A DNA stretch of 64,000 nt from Candidatus Bathyarchaeota archaeon (GCA_018396705.1 JAGTQZ010000006.1:124001-188000); one strand, 5' to 3'; positions 54,047-62,538 are shown, counted from the stretch's first letter. Made by a program: numbers and translations. The notes: generated by a model from the letters alone, not told the origin.

Positions 54047-55070
54047 ACTTGCCGTTTCAAGAAAAACATTTTGGGAATTGCTTGACAAAGTTAACAGCCC
54101 TTTGAAGGATTTTGTGCTTTCGCTTAAAAACCTTGATGCGAAAGGACTTATTACTGCAGGTGTAAACGGTTTCTATCTAACTGAAGACGGGAAACGCCAA
54201 GTTAACCCGAGAAGCCTAGAATTTAGCGCTGAAATCTGTCCACACTGCCTTGGTAAGCGAATAATTCTAGAGGCGAAGTTCCAGCAAGTCCTTGAAGAGT
54301 TTAAGCGAATAGCCGAGAAAAGACCTCAACCAAGACTTGATTTTTTCCAGGGTTACATGCTTGAGAGAGATGTTGTTGCAAGGGCAGCTTTTATGCATTA
54401 TTATGGCGACCTAGACGGCAAAAGTATAGCCTTAATAGGCGATGATGACCTACTTAGCATAGCCTTAGCCTTGGCTGGGCTTCCGTCAAACATAACAGTT
54501 TTAGATATTGATGAGAGGCTTGGCGAGTTTATTAAAAAAGTCAGCAAAGACCATGGCTTTAACATAGAATATGTAGCGTATAATGTTGCTGACCCGTTGC
54601 CCCACGAGTTGCGGGGAAGGTTTGACGTGTTCTCCTCTGAGCCTCTCGAGACATCGTCTGGCTTGAAGGCGTTCATTTTGCGTGGCATTGATTGTCTAAA
54701 AGAAAATGGTGTTGGATATTTTGGTTTAACCCTTTATGAAGCTTCACTTAAAAAGTGGCTGGCTGTTCAAAAACTATTAGCAAGGATGAACTGCGTTGTC
54801 ACCGACATCATTCAAGGGTTCTCCGTTTACCCGATGGATTATGGCACTGCAAATTATGAAGAGTTTGCCCACCATCTAGGTTTTGATATATGTAAAAACC
54901 CAGGGATAAACTGGTATAAATCCGCATTATTCAGATTTCAAGTGCTTGGCAAACCGAAACTTTCAGCTGAAATGGACAAAAAATTTAGGATAAAGTTCAT
55001 TGACCCAGAAGAAGACCTAACCCATCCTGAACTGCAACGTGAAATTCTCAAGAGGATAAACGCTAAATAA
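54015..55070 (+). CDS. bpsA: Branched-chain polyamine synthase
   Basis: About 351 residues from TTG 54015, six bases after AGGAGGG; the open frame from 53943 runs within speD and is not needed. N-terminal winged helix (about 1-60), a CPHC pair, then a Rossmann methyltransferase-like domain with LIGDDDLLSIALALAGLPS (acid triad for amine binding), FSSEPLETSSGLKAFI and SVYPMDYGTANYEEF. This is the DUF43/BpsA family, which adds two aminopropyl groups to spermidine at N4. Branched polyamines are typical of thermophiles. The overlap with speD suggests coupled translation. Confidence 0.93.
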   Translation: MERVETKILRELAVSRKTFWELLDKVNSPLKDFVLSLKNLDAKGLITAGVNGFYLTEDGKRQVNPRSLEFSAEICPHCLGKRIILEAKFQQVLEEFKRIAEKRPQPRLDFFQGYMLERDVVARAAFMHYYGDLDGKSIALIGDDDLLSIALALAGLPSNITVLDIDERLGEFIKKVSKDHGFNIEYVAYNVADPLPHELRGRFDVFSSEPLETSSGLKAFILRGIDCLKENGVGYFGLTLYEASLKKWLAVQKLLARMNCVVTDIIQGFSVYPMDYGTANYEEFAHHLGFDICKNPGINWYKSALFRFQVLGKPKLSAEMDKKFRIKFIDPEEDLTHPELQREILKRINAK

Positions 55071-55074
55071 TAAT

Positions 55075-55623
55075 ATGATAACCGAATGGGAATTGGGCGG
55101 TAATTTTATGTCACCAAGCAAACTGGGTAAGGAAGTAAGCATTACTATTGCTGGCATAAGAATTCGCCATGCCAATGAAGAAGATCTACAACAAATCGTT
55201 AGGTTATCCGAAAAACTTGGAAGGGATGAAAGCGCTATGGATTCCATGGTCTCGCCTATGCCTAGCGAATTTCAGAACCCAAATTGGATCCTCAAAAACA
55301 TTAAGGGCGAAAATACCGTGGTCTTTGTAGCTGAAGTTGAAGGAAAAGTTGTTGGATATTCTCTTGGTTGGGTTAGTCAACCTTGGTCTTACAAAGCTAA
55401 AAGAGGATATATTTGCGACTGTTTTGTGGAAAAATCATATAGGCGACGCGGCGTAGGCAAGGCTCTGATAAGGGCTATGCTTGAGTGGTTCAAAAACAAG
55501 GGCGTAGAATGTGTTGAAGCAGACGTTTACTCGCGCAATGCTCCTTCCTTAGCATTATTCAAAAGGTTAGGGTTTGAAGAAGTCTCCAAAAGATTACGCT
55601 TAACATTTAACAACAAGCGATAA
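55075..55623 (+). CDS. GNAT-family N-acetyltransferase
   Basis: A 182-residue protein. The acetyl-CoA pyrophosphate loop is YRRRGVGKALIRAML, with the NAPSLALFKRLGFEEVSKR end of the fold. The N-terminal part has extra residues (about 1-25). The ATG at 55075 follows the bpsA stop by four bases; ATG 55108 is an alternative start. The context invites a polyamine substrate but protein N-terminal acetylation (RimI-like) is as likely. Confidence 0.85.
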   Translation: MITEWELGGNFMSPSKLGKEVSITIAGIRIRHANEEDLQQIVRLSEKLGRDESAMDSMVSPMPSEFQNPNWILKNIKGENTVVFVAEVEGKVVGYSLGWVSQPWSYKAKRGYICDCFVEKSYRRRGVGKALIRAMLEWFKNKGVECVEADVYSRNAPSLALFKRLGFEEVSKRLRLTFNNKR

Positions 55624-55635
55624 CAACCTTTGGAA

Positions 55636-56541
55636 CTATTTCAGTATCATATCCACAAATTTTTCCGGTCTAAACTCTTCTAAATCGTCGTATTTTTGGC
55701 CAGTTCCAACAAATATTATGGGTTTCTGCGTTACATAGGTCACGCTTAGAGCTGAGCCACCTTTAATATCTGCATCCACTTTTGTCAATATTGTAGCATC
55801 TATGCTGACACTTTTGTGAAATTCTTCCGCCTGCATGACAGCGTCATTCCCAGTAAAAGCGTCAACGGTTAAAATGGTTAAATCTGGGTTCACTACCCTC
55901 TTAACTTTTGCAAGCTCATTCATGAGGTTTCTGTTTGTTTGCATCCGCCCAGCAGTGTCAATTAAGACAACGTGGATTCCATGGGCTCTTGCATGGTTTA
56001 TAGCATCGTATGCTACCGCAGCTGGGTCTGCGCCATACTTATGTTTTATCACTCGAACTCCCAATCGTTTGGCATGAGTTTCTAATTGTTCGATTGAACC
56101 AGCCCGGTAAGTGTCGCTGCAGGCTAGCACAACCGTATAGCCCTTCTTGTTTAGCATATGTGCAACTTTGGCGATAGTCGTTGTCTTTCCAGTACCATTT
56201 ATCCCAACAAAGACTATTACGAACGGTTCGTTTCTTCGGCGTTTCTCATCAATAGCCTTCAACAAGTCTATTTCGTTGTTTGCCCGCATCACTTCAAGAA
56301 GCACTTCGCGGAGGTTTTGCTCCACAATTTTCCTTTTATCCTCAAGTCGTTTAATCTGCAGTCCAGCGAGACGCTTTTCCATTTCATCGCATATTCGCTC
56401 TGCCACCGGCACCGCTACATCATTCTCTATTAGGGTTAACTTAAACTCCGAAAGGATTGGACGAAGATTTTCTGTCTTAAGCTCGGTGGTTGTGATTTTA
56501 TTTACTAAACTGCTGAAGCCGGATTTAAGTTTCTCAAACAT
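55636..56541 (-). CDS. ftsY: Signal recognition particle receptor FtsY
   Basis: A 301-residue NG-domain protein: N-domain helices (about 1-90), then GTPase motifs GINGTGKTTTIAKV, DTYRAGSIEQLETHA, DTAGRMQTN, TKVDADIKGGS and GTGQKYDDLEEF. It docks SRP-ribosome complexes at the membrane. It overlaps the 3' end of prefoldin alpha by eight bases and ends the long minus-strand translation cluster. Confidence 0.96.
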   Translation of the reverse strand: MFEKLKSGFSSLVNKITTTELKTENLRPILSEFKLTLIENDVAVPVAERICDEMEKRLAGLQIKRLEDKRKIVEQNLREVLLEVMRANNEIDLLKAIDEKRRRNEPFVIVFVGINGTGKTTTIAKVAHMLNKKGYTVVLACSDTYRAGSIEQLETHAKRLGVRVIKHKYGADPAAVAYDAINHARAHGIHVVLIDTAGRMQTNRNLMNELAKVKRVVNPDLTILTVDAFTGNDAVMQAEEFHKSVSIDATILTKVDADIKGGSALSVTYVTQKPIIFVGTGQKYDDLEEFRPEKFVDMILK

Positions 56542-56995
56542 TATCGGCGGGGGACTCCTTCCTCAACTCTGCTGCCAGTTCTTCAAAGCGCTCCCTATCC
56601 TCGTTGATTCTATCTATAACCTGTGAAAATTGTTGCTGAAGTGAGGCTCTGCTTCTTTCCATGTCCTCAAGCCTTTTTCTGATTATCTCCTTAGCTTCTT
56701 GTATGGTTTTTTCAACGGAAACGCCTGCGCCTATGCCCACTGTAACCTTATCTGAAGTTTCAAGCCTCGCCTTTATGTAAGAGTTTCCCCCTATGGGAAT
56801 TAGAAGTTCTGTGTTTTCTTTCTGTTTTTCTAGCCCTTCCAGCGTCATGTTTGCATAGGTCAAGTCTGCGATGACAGCGTTCACCATGTTTATTCTGGCC
56901 TGCAAGGCTTCAGCTGTCTGTTCCAAGATGCGCATTTCAACACTGAGTCTTCTTAATTCATCTTCAACTTTACTCGCCAATTTTGTCTTCTCCAC
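56534..56995 (-). CDS. pfdA: Prefoldin alpha subunit
   Basis: A 153-residue protein with two long coiled-coil helices (about 5-55 and 95-145) joined by a beta hairpin (TELLIPIGGNSYIKARL), the prefoldin alpha pattern. It transfers unfolded chains to the thermosome. It overlaps LX upstream and ftsY downstream, so translation is probably coupled. Confidence 0.93.
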   Translation of the reverse strand: MEKTKLASKVEDELRRLSVEMRILEQTAEALQARINMVNAVIADLTYANMTLEGLEKQKENTELLIPIGGNSYIKARLETSDKVTVGIGAGVSVEKTIQEAKEIIRKRLEDMERSRASLQQQFSQVIDRINEDRERFEELAAELRKESPADNV

Positions 56996-57221
56996 TCAAA
57001 AGTTTTCTTATTAAGGGATCCTCAACCTGGTTATGGGCTATTTCTTTCACTTCATTGATTTTTATTTGAAACCGTTTAACACGGTGTTTGCTGCCCAGTT
57101 CCATGTAGATTTTTTCAACAGCGTGTTCGGGCTTAATAGCTATTACTTCTTTTTCGAAGGGTGTTTGCCAGTTCGGTTTTCGAATTTCACCTATGATCCT
57201 GAAAACTCTCACTTCACTCAT
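56970..57221 (-). CDS. rplX: Ribosomal protein L18a (LX)
   Basis: An 83-residue protein. VRVFRIIGEIRKPNWQTPFE and KHRVKRFQIKINEVKEI match the archaeal LX family, a large-subunit protein related to eukaryotic L20a/L18a. It lies between aIF6 and prefoldin alpha with overlaps on both sides, as in many archaeal genomes. Confidence 0.93.
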   Translation of the reverse strand: MSEVRVFRIIGEIRKPNWQTPFEKEVIAIKPEHAVEKIYMELGSKHRVKRFQIKINEVKEIAHNQVEDPLIRKLLSGEDKIGE

Positions 57222-57894
57222 CTTCCTTCATTACACCCAAGGCATGTCCAATTATAAACATTTCTGGACCTGTTGTTAGGGAACCAGCAACAGCCGCATG
57301 ACTATTCCCGATAAGTCCGGTTCCCACATATGGTATGCCGCAATTGACTGTGCCAACATCAACAGGTACTTTTAACACTTCCTCCAAAAGTTTTCTTTCG
57401 GAATCTTTCAATAATGGGTGTGCCAAAATTCCTTTGTTAGTTGCAACGGCTAGGGCGCCCACATATGGAAGTTGGGCGATTTCGCTTGGAACTGCTTCAA
57501 CGCCTAAAGCGTCTGAGATTTTTTTGATTTCTGACTGTTTAAGTCTTGGATCTACGATAGCCCCGTAGTCATTCGCCAAAACCATGTTTCCGTAGGCTGT
57601 CTTTTTTGTTTCCATCACCGTTATGTTCCCTTCAAAGACAGACTTTATTGCTTCAATTTCTTCGTCTCTCACATAGTGGGGCAATAATACTCCATTCGAG
57701 TTTGCACACGCTAATGCCCCAACCAAAACTGAGCCGCCTATGTTTGTGTGAACCAACTCAACTTTAAGCCAATCAGCCAGTCTTTCAGCCTTTTTGATGG
57801 GCACAAATTTTGGAATTATGAGCATTTTTTCAGTAGCTAATGCGTATACCCCTATGCTTGCACTTCCAAAGAGGTTTGTAAGGTAAATCGCCAA
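57214..57894 (-). CDS. eif6: Translation initiation factor aIF6
   Basis: A 226-residue protein with the five-fold pentein repeat: FGSASIGVYALATEKMLIIP, then NIGGSVLVGALACANSNGVL, VLANDYGAIVDPRLK, LPYVGALAVATNKGILAHPL and NCGIPYVGTGLIGNSHAAVA. It is an anti-association factor on the large subunit. L31e ends two bases upstream; LX overlaps its end. Confidence 0.96.
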   Translation of the reverse strand: MAIYLTNLFGSASIGVYALATEKMLIIPKFVPIKKAERLADWLKVELVHTNIGGSVLVGALACANSNGVLLPHYVRDEEIEAIKSVFEGNITVMETKKTAYGNMVLANDYGAIVDPRLKQSEIKKISDALGVEAVPSEIAQLPYVGALAVATNKGILAHPLLKDSERKLLEEVLKVPVDVGTVNCGIPYVGTGLIGNSHAAVAGSLTTGPEMFIIGHALGVMKEDE

Positions 57895-57896
57895 GC

Positions 57897-58373
57897 TTAG
57901 TCTCCTTCAGCCAAATAAACCGTAACATTTCCATCCTTATCTTTTGCAGCTCTAACACGGATTTTCCGAGGAGGCTTTTCAATACCTCTACTCCAAACTC
58001 TTTCGTTTACCTCGTTGCTTATGATGACCCTTTTAGGTTCTGCCTCATCTTCCTCTCCTTTAGCTTCCAGCTTCATATGCCTTTTTATAAAATCACGTAT
58101 TATCCTAATGGCCTTGGGTGCCCTTTTGTTTGGGGGTACAATACATGCTTTTCCTAACGGGATTGTGTAAAATCTTTCTTCAACAATTTCTTTTTCTATT
58201 TCTTCCTTTGCTGACGGTTTGATTTCTTCCCCCTCTTTCCCTTCGACACCCTCGACTTCTTCCTTTTTTACTTCTGATTCTTTCTCTTCCTCTTCTAAGG
58301 CCTTTTCTTCAACCTTTCCAGCAAGTTCATCCACTTTTCCTCTGTTTTCCTCTTCAAATTTCATATTTTCCAC
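57897..58373 (-). CDS. rpl31e: Ribosomal protein L31e with acidic N-terminal extension
   Basis: A 158-residue protein. The L31e fold begins near residue 67 (ERFYTIPLGKACIVPPNKRA) and runs to the end, with VIISNEVNERVWSRGIEKPP in the core. The first 65 residues are almost only E, K and V, and absent in standard L31e of about 90 residues. L31e sits at the tunnel exit near SRP and chaperone sites. Between L39e and aIF6. Confidence 0.92.
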   Translation of the reverse strand: MENMKFEEENRGKVDELAGKVEEKALEEEEKESEVKKEEVEGVEGKEGEEIKPSAKEEIEKEIVEERFYTIPLGKACIVPPNKRAPKAIRIIRDFIKRHMKLEAKGEEDEAEPKRVIISNEVNERVWSRGIEKPPRKIRVRAAKDKDGNVTVYLAEGD

Positions 58374-58374
58374 C

Positions 58375-58530
58375 TTAGGCCTTTATTTTTCTGGTTCTCC
58401 AGTGTCTCCTTTTGGGGTGTGTTCTAAATTTTCCAGCAGTTTTGGCAATAACCCATGTTGGAACGGCTCTTTTCACTTTTCCAGCCTTTGCCAACCTTCT
58501 CTTTTTTGCCGGAGGTTTAAACCTTGCCAT
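58375..58530 (-). CDS. rpl39e: Ribosomal protein L39e
   Basis: A 51-residue, highly basic protein found by reading the minus strand from ATG 58530. [38 protein letters not shown] and [12 protein letters not shown] match L39e, which lines the ribosomal exit tunnel. Its TAA ends two bases before the L31e ATG. Confidence 0.93.
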   Translation of the reverse strand: MARFKPPAKKRRLAKAGKVKRAVPTWVIAKTAGKFRTHPKRRHWRTRKIKA

Positions 58531-58532
58531 TC

Positions 58533-58862
58533 TTACAACCTTCTTATTCTTATTTCCCTTCTGTGAGATTGCAGCTGAACCAAAATCTGTTTAAGTTGTT
58601 CATCTGTAAGCGGGATTGGCAGTCTCCCAGCTTGGGCAAGCTGAATTAGCTGCATTTCAAGCTGAGCTGTAAACTCTGGCTTTACAAGCTTAAGGTTTGC
58701 AAGTCGTTGCCGTGCCTCAGGTGTCAAAATGCTTTTCAAGATTGCTTGTTTCTGAAGTTCAAGCTGTTGTTCCATTTGAGCTTTCCTTTGTTCCTCAGCA
58801 AGTTTCCGCTGTAAAGCCAGAAGCTTTTTTTGGCGGAGTTCCTCAAGTTCTTCTTCCGACAT
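58533..58862 (-). CDS. PDCD5-family DNA-binding protein
   Basis: A 109-residue protein. An N-terminal coiled helix ([20 protein letters not shown]) with Q- and K-rich repeats is followed by a three-helix core ([20 protein letters not shown] to [13 protein letters not shown]), the TFAR19/PDCD5 family. It binds DNA or RNA in archaea; role uncertain. Two bases from L39e and three from S19e, in the same operon. Confidence 0.93.
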   Translation of the reverse strand: MSEEELEELRQKKLLALQRKLAEEQRKAQMEQQLELQKQAILKSILTPEARQRLANLKLVKPEFTAQLEMQLIQLAQAGRLPIPLTDEQLKQILVQLQSHRREIRIRRL

Positions 58863-58865
58863 TGT

Positions 58866-59333
58866 CTATTCACTCGCCCGGTATTTCTCCAGTTCTGGCA
58901 TTCTTTTTATCAGGTCCTTCATTACGTCCTCAGCTATTTCCTCAAGAAGTCTCCGCCCTTCCTTTGTCACTCGTCTTCCTTTATTCTGGTATTTTTCGAT
59001 TAAACCTGCTTCTTCAAGCTGTTGAAGGGCCTTCCTTATTATTGCGCCGCCAGACTTAACAGCGTGTTCCGGTCTAACTCCAAAATCCTTTCTCCCGCCG
59101 TACTCAGCGCGTAGCCGTTCAATGCCTATCGGCCCATGTGTATAGATCTTCCGTAATAAGGACGCGCAACGTATATACCACCAGTCCGGGTTTTCAGGGG
59201 GCCTCTGTACGTGGGCACCGGTTTTCACCACGTTCGCCCATGGAGGGGGTTTTACTTCGTCTATGTTCCCTTTTATATAGTAAGCTAGTTTTTGAATGAA
59301 TTCTTGTGCTGGGACATCATGTGGTGTTGGCAA
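58866..59333 (-). CDS. rps19e: Ribosomal protein S19e
   Basis: A 155-residue protein. VPAQEFIQKLAYYIKGNIDE, WWYIRCASLLRKIYTHGPIG and GGAIIRKALQQLEEAGLIEK are S19e signatures, including the winged-helix core. It helps mature the small subunit. It starts at ATG 59333 and precedes PDCD5 in transcription. Confidence 0.95.
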   Translation of the reverse strand: MPTPHDVPAQEFIQKLAYYIKGNIDEVKPPPWANVVKTGAHVQRPPENPDWWYIRCASLLRKIYTHGPIGIERLRAEYGGRKDFGVRPEHAVKSGGAIIRKALQQLEEAGLIEKYQNKGRRVTKEGRRLLEEIAEDVMKDLIKRMPELEKYRASE

Positions 59334-59390
59334 CTTTTCTTTGCCTCGCTTGCTTCCTTCTGTAATTCAACAAGCCTAATATAAAGGCTT

Positions 59391-59663
59391 TCACTTTTCT
59401 GATGGTTTTCTTCGACGTTTGTAAAGGATAAAAGTGTGTCCTCTGACCTCAACCAACTCAGCTTCTATGCGTTTAGAAATTTTCGCTGCAATTTCGGCTG
59501 TTTTTGCCTCTTTTAAGGATGTCCTTAAAACCTTAACCTTGACGATCTCTCTTTGTTCCAACCGTTTTTCAATTTCCTTTATAAGTTCATCTGAGACTTG
59601 TTCTTTGCCAATCCACACTGTAGGTTTTTCGCGGCTAAATTCTCTTTTTATGCGACGTTTCAT
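59391..59663 (-). CDS. YhbY-type CRM RNA-binding protein
   Basis: A 90-residue protein. KPTVWIGKEQVSDELIKEIE, then REIVKVKVLRTSLKEAKTAEI and the basic C-terminus (LVEVRGHTFILYKRRRKP) fit the YhbY/CRM family, which binds pre-50S or other RNAs. Its start lies 13 bases from the end of the Rpp21 gene; likely the same transcript. Confidence 0.88.
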   Translation of the reverse strand: MKRRIKREFSREKPTVWIGKEQVSDELIKEIEKRLEQREIVKVKVLRTSLKEAKTAEIAAKISKRIEAELVEVRGHTFILYKRRRKPSEK

Positions 59664-59676
59664 TGCCGGAGTCAGC

Positions 59677-59997
59677 TTACTCGTTCCGTTTATCCCTCCT
59701 TTTCAAGGGAATGCGCATATGTCTGCCGCATTTGAGGCATGTGATAACTACATGGGGCTCCCTTCGCTGCTTTATGCGGACACGGCAGCTGGTACCGGGC
59801 AGGATAAAGCCTTTACAGTGTCGGCAAACCATGCGCCTATACTCAGTTGGCAAGCGAACCTTTGCCGCCATGGCCACTCGACGTGCTATATCCACATAAT
59901 GCTGAGCCAATTGTGGATCTTCTTTATGAATTTCAATGGCTGAGTGGAATAGCGTCTGGACGCGCTGTTTAGCTATTCGCTTGATTATAGCGTTCAT
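59677..59997 (-). CDS. rnp4: RNase P protein component 4 (Rpp21)
   Basis: A 106-residue protein. N-terminal helices (about 1-50), then the zinc ribbon RMVCRHCKGFILPGTSCRV and VVITCLKCGRHMRIPLK, with four cysteines. It works with the RNase P RNA to trim tRNA 5' ends. Likely the first gene of the Rpp21-to-FtsY minus-strand cluster. Confidence 0.92.
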   Translation of the reverse strand: MNAIIKRIAKQRVQTLFHSAIEIHKEDPQLAQHYVDIARRVAMAAKVRLPTEYRRMVCRHCKGFILPGTSCRVRIKQRREPHVVITCLKCGRHMRIPLKRRDKRNE

Positions 59998-60183
59998 TCT
60001 TCTACCAGCATTTGCCGCTTGAAATAGTGCGGTTAACCTACATCACTATTTACCGTAAATTAATCCTAAAAAGGGTTATTGCATCAAGAGCTTGGACGCT
60101 GTTTTTTGTCTTGTTGGATAGAAACCGATAATTTGAACTAACGTTATAAACAAAAATTTATCTGTAAAGGGACTGCGGATTAT

Positions 60184-60999
60184 ATGAGGTTTGACGTTAT
60201 GACCGAAATTGGGAAAAAAATTAGGCTTGATAGAATAATGAACCGAAACACTGGAAAAACTGTGATAATTCCAATGGATCACGGGATAACATTAGGTCCA
60301 ATTAAGGGTCTAGAAAACCTCAAAGATACGGTTAACAAGGTTGCCGAAGGAGGAGCTAACGCTGTACTTCTACATAAAGGAATGATTAGAGCAGGTTACA
60401 GGGGCTATGGAAAGGATATAGGCCTAATCATGCATCTGTCTGCCAGCACCGCCTTAGGGCCAGATCCAAATGCAAAAGTGCAGGTGGCTGATGTAGTGGA
60501 GGCTATTAAATTCGGCGCGGATGCGGTTTCAGTCCACATAAACGTCGGCTCTAGGACTGAATCCGAACAACTTAAGTTTCTAGGTAAGCTTGCAAAAATA
60601 TGCGAGGATTGGGGCATGCCCCTTCTTGCGATGATGTATCCTAGAGGTGAAAAAATAAAAAACGAGTATGATGTCGACGTTGTTAAGCATGCTGCAAGAA
60701 TAGGCGCAGAGTTAGGTGCAGATATCATCAAGACCAATTATACTGGAAGCATGGAAACCTTCCGGGAAGTCGTTAAAGGGTGTCCGGTGCCCGTAGTCAT
60801 GGCCGGAGGCCCGAAAACAAATACAGACGAAGAATTCTGTAACATGGTGTACGGCGCTATACGCGCCGGTGCTGCAGGTGTAGCAGCTGGTCGAAACGTT
60901 TTCCAACATGAGAACCCAACAAAGATGGTTCAAGTGCTATGCGGCATAGTTCATGAAGGTCTTGACGTAAAAACAGCACTTAAAAGATACATGAAATAA
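60184..60999 (+). CDS. 2-amino-3,7-dideoxy-D-threo-hept-6-ulosonate synthase / class I aldolase
   Basis: A 271-residue DeoC/FbaB-type barrel. [29 protein letters not shown]-like [32 protein letters not shown] and the Schiff-base lysine region [15 protein letters not shown], plus [15 protein letters not shown]. The family holds both ADH synthase (first step of the archaeal shikimate route) and fructose-bisphosphate aldolase; the sequence is closer to the former by eye. TATA-like TTATAAAC at about 60143 gives a nearly leaderless mRNA. Confidence 0.85.
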   Translation: MRFDVMTEIGKKIRLDRIMNRNTGKTVIIPMDHGITLGPIKGLENLKDTVNKVAEGGANAVLLHKGMIRAGYRGYGKDIGLIMHLSASTALGPDPNAKVQVADVVEAIKFGADAVSVHINVGSRTESEQLKFLGKLAKICEDWGMPLLAMMYPRGEKIKNEYDVDVVKHAARIGAELGADIIKTNYTGSMETFREVVKGCPVPVVMAGGPKTNTDEEFCNMVYGAIRAGAAGVAAGRNVFQHENPTKMVQVLCGIVHEGLDVKTALKRYMK

Positions 61000-61123
61000 A
61001 CGGCGAAATTAAAACCTATTCTTTATGTTATCCCCCATTACCCTAAAATATATTATCTAACTTTTCTGACCACAATGATTGAAAGACTTTAGAAGTGCAC
61101 CACATAGCAAAATCTAAGGGAGG

Positions 61124-61146
61124 CATCGGAACCGTAGGTTCCGATG
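61124..61146. repeat. Perfect hairpin next to a tRNA-Leu-like fragment
   Basis: CATCGGAACC (61124-61133) and GGTTCCGATG (61137-61146) are exact reverse complements with a three-base loop, GTA. A further short pairing GCACC (61098-61102) with GGTGC (61148-61152) could extend it. It lies one base from the tRNA-like fragment that follows. Confidence 0.7.
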
Positions 61147-61147
61147 A

Positions 61148-61166
61148 GGTGCGGGGGGTGGGATTT
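61148..61166 (-). other. Orphan tRNA 3'-end fragment, probable attachment site
   Basis: On the minus strand this reads AAATCCCACCCCCCGCACC: the end of a T loop (AAAT), T-stem half (CCCAC), acceptor strand (CCCCCGC), discriminator A, and CC. CCCCCGC with discriminator A is typical of archaeal tRNA-Leu (acceptor GCGGGGG). The homology stops abruptly at 61167. The rest of a tRNA is absent. Such tRNA ends are the usual targets of archaeal integrases, and the genes after it look accessory. Confidence 0.5.
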
Positions 61167-61242
61167 CAGCATTAATTTACTGGTAAATATTGCTTTATAA
61201 CATCGTTGCAGAGCAAGCAGGAACATGAAGGAATATAAGTAT

Positions 61243-61932
61243 CTAATCTTTCGCCTTCCTAAAATCGCAAAAGTAAAGGTGATATGCTGAAGGAAAAAGA
61301 GTGTTTATATCTATTCTGGCGTAGTCTAATTTGAAGTTTCTTTTTACATTAATACCTTCAAGAAATCTCTCCAGTAAGTTAAATGAACGATTATTATTAA
61401 AACCATATTTCTCATTGTATTTTATTTCGTACTCGCCCCAACATATGTATTCCATAGGCAAATCATGCACTTTCTTTCTCAAATCGCGAGACAAAATGGT
61501 CAAAATGAAAATGTCCGGAGCCTTATTTAACACATCTTCGAGTATAGATAGCGTCATACTCCAACTATAAGACTTGTGCTCCCTTTTTAAGGAGTTAAGC
61601 GTGAATAGAAGCTTATCAATGTCCCATTGGTTCTTATTCATCTCTTTTTCAAGTCTATTTCTAAGATCAGACTCGTAATAGAATTTTATTTCAATTGTAG
61701 TTCCATTTACAACTAGATCGTACCAATAATTCTTTCCTTGAGATTTTTCAAGAATAACATCGAAACCCTGTTTGTACAAATGTTTTGCCAAAATATAGCA
61801 CATAGGACGCTCCTGTTTGATGTGCACACCATAACGGCTCAATTCCTTAAGTTCTTCTACGTACGAGTCAGAAAGAAAAATCCTTTTTAAGTCATCGATC
61901 TCTAGCCACTTTTGCCCCTTCGCTTCTTCCAT
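61243..61932 (-). CDS. PD-(D/E)XK-fold nuclease-like protein
   Basis: A 229-residue protein. After a helix with PMCYILAKHLYKQGFDVI, the segment YWYDLVVNGTTIEIKFYYE supplies D72, E81 and K83 in the D-x8-E-x-K order of PD-(D/E)XK nucleases. I do not recognise the family beyond the fold. The remaining residues are rich in K, N, I and Y. A Mg2+-dependent nuclease is expected. It is transcribed away from the other accessory genes, close to the tRNA-like fragment. Confidence 0.6.
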   Translation of the reverse strand: MEEAKGQKWLEIDDLKRIFLSDSYVEELKELSRYGVHIKQERPMCYILAKHLYKQGFDVILEKSQGKNYWYDLVVNGTTIEIKFYYESDLRNRLEKEMNKNQWDIDKLLFTLNSLKREHKSYSWSMTLSILEDVLNKAPDIFILTILSRDLRKKVHDLPMEYICWGEYEIKYNEKYGFNNNRSFNLLERFLEGINVKRNFKLDYARIDINTLFPSAYHLYFCDFRKAKD

Positions 61933-62020
61933 AGACTTGTTCCACTCAATAACATTGGCTTATAACAAGGTTGGACTACATTAAAGTTAAGTATTTTCCA
62001 GCGCTCTATTTAGATATCTG

Positions 62021-62467
62021 GTGACCCGTGTGGAGAGATATGAGAAAGGTGTTCTCACTCATAGTAAGGGTAGGCTTCTGGCTTATCTCGTGTGGTTTGG
62101 TAAGATTAGATGCGCCCCCTCTGTACCTGCAAGCGTCATACGAACCATAGGCTACAAAAGCCGAGGCCATTGGAGCCTTGATATAGAGGGGTTAATCAAC
62201 GATGGTTACATAACCGTTGAGGGAGGATACTACAAGCCTACGGGTAAGACCAGGAACCTTCTACAACCCCTTATCAACCTTAAAAAGGTAGCTTTGCTTA
62301 ACCTCTTAGCCTCGGGCATAATCCTCCTAGAGAGTTTCCTCATTTATGAGTTTGGCGGGCAGCCGCTGCTCTTCATATGGACTCTCCTCATAGCGGTCTA
62401 TCTCGCAGTTGCGAATATGCACATCGTAAGACCATTTGATCTGCTATTCAAGAAAGCAAGGAAATAA
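62021..62467 (+). CDS. Small wHTH-like protein with two membrane helices
   Basis: A 148-residue protein with GTG start at 62021 (or 62030). Residues 15-85 form a winged-helix-like unit (SKGRLLAYLVWFGKIRCAPS, SRGHWSLDIEGLINDGYITV). Two hydrophobic helices occupy about 88-110 and 113-135, so it is a membrane protein with a cytoplasmic DNA-binding-like domain. Family not recognised. It begins a plus-strand set of three genes. Confidence 0.5.
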   Translation: MTRVERYEKGVLTHSKGRLLAYLVWFGKIRCAPSVPASVIRTIGYKSRGHWSLDIEGLINDGYITVEGGYYKPTGKTRNLLQPLINLKKVALLNLLASGIILLESFLIYEFGGQPLLFIWTLLIAVYLAVANMHIVRPFDLLFKKARK

Positions 62468-62538
62468 TTCTAAATTTAGAAGCTCGTTTTCTAATTGTAG
62501 ATTTTTTGGTTGGTCTTTGCCATTTTCTAGGGGTTAAC

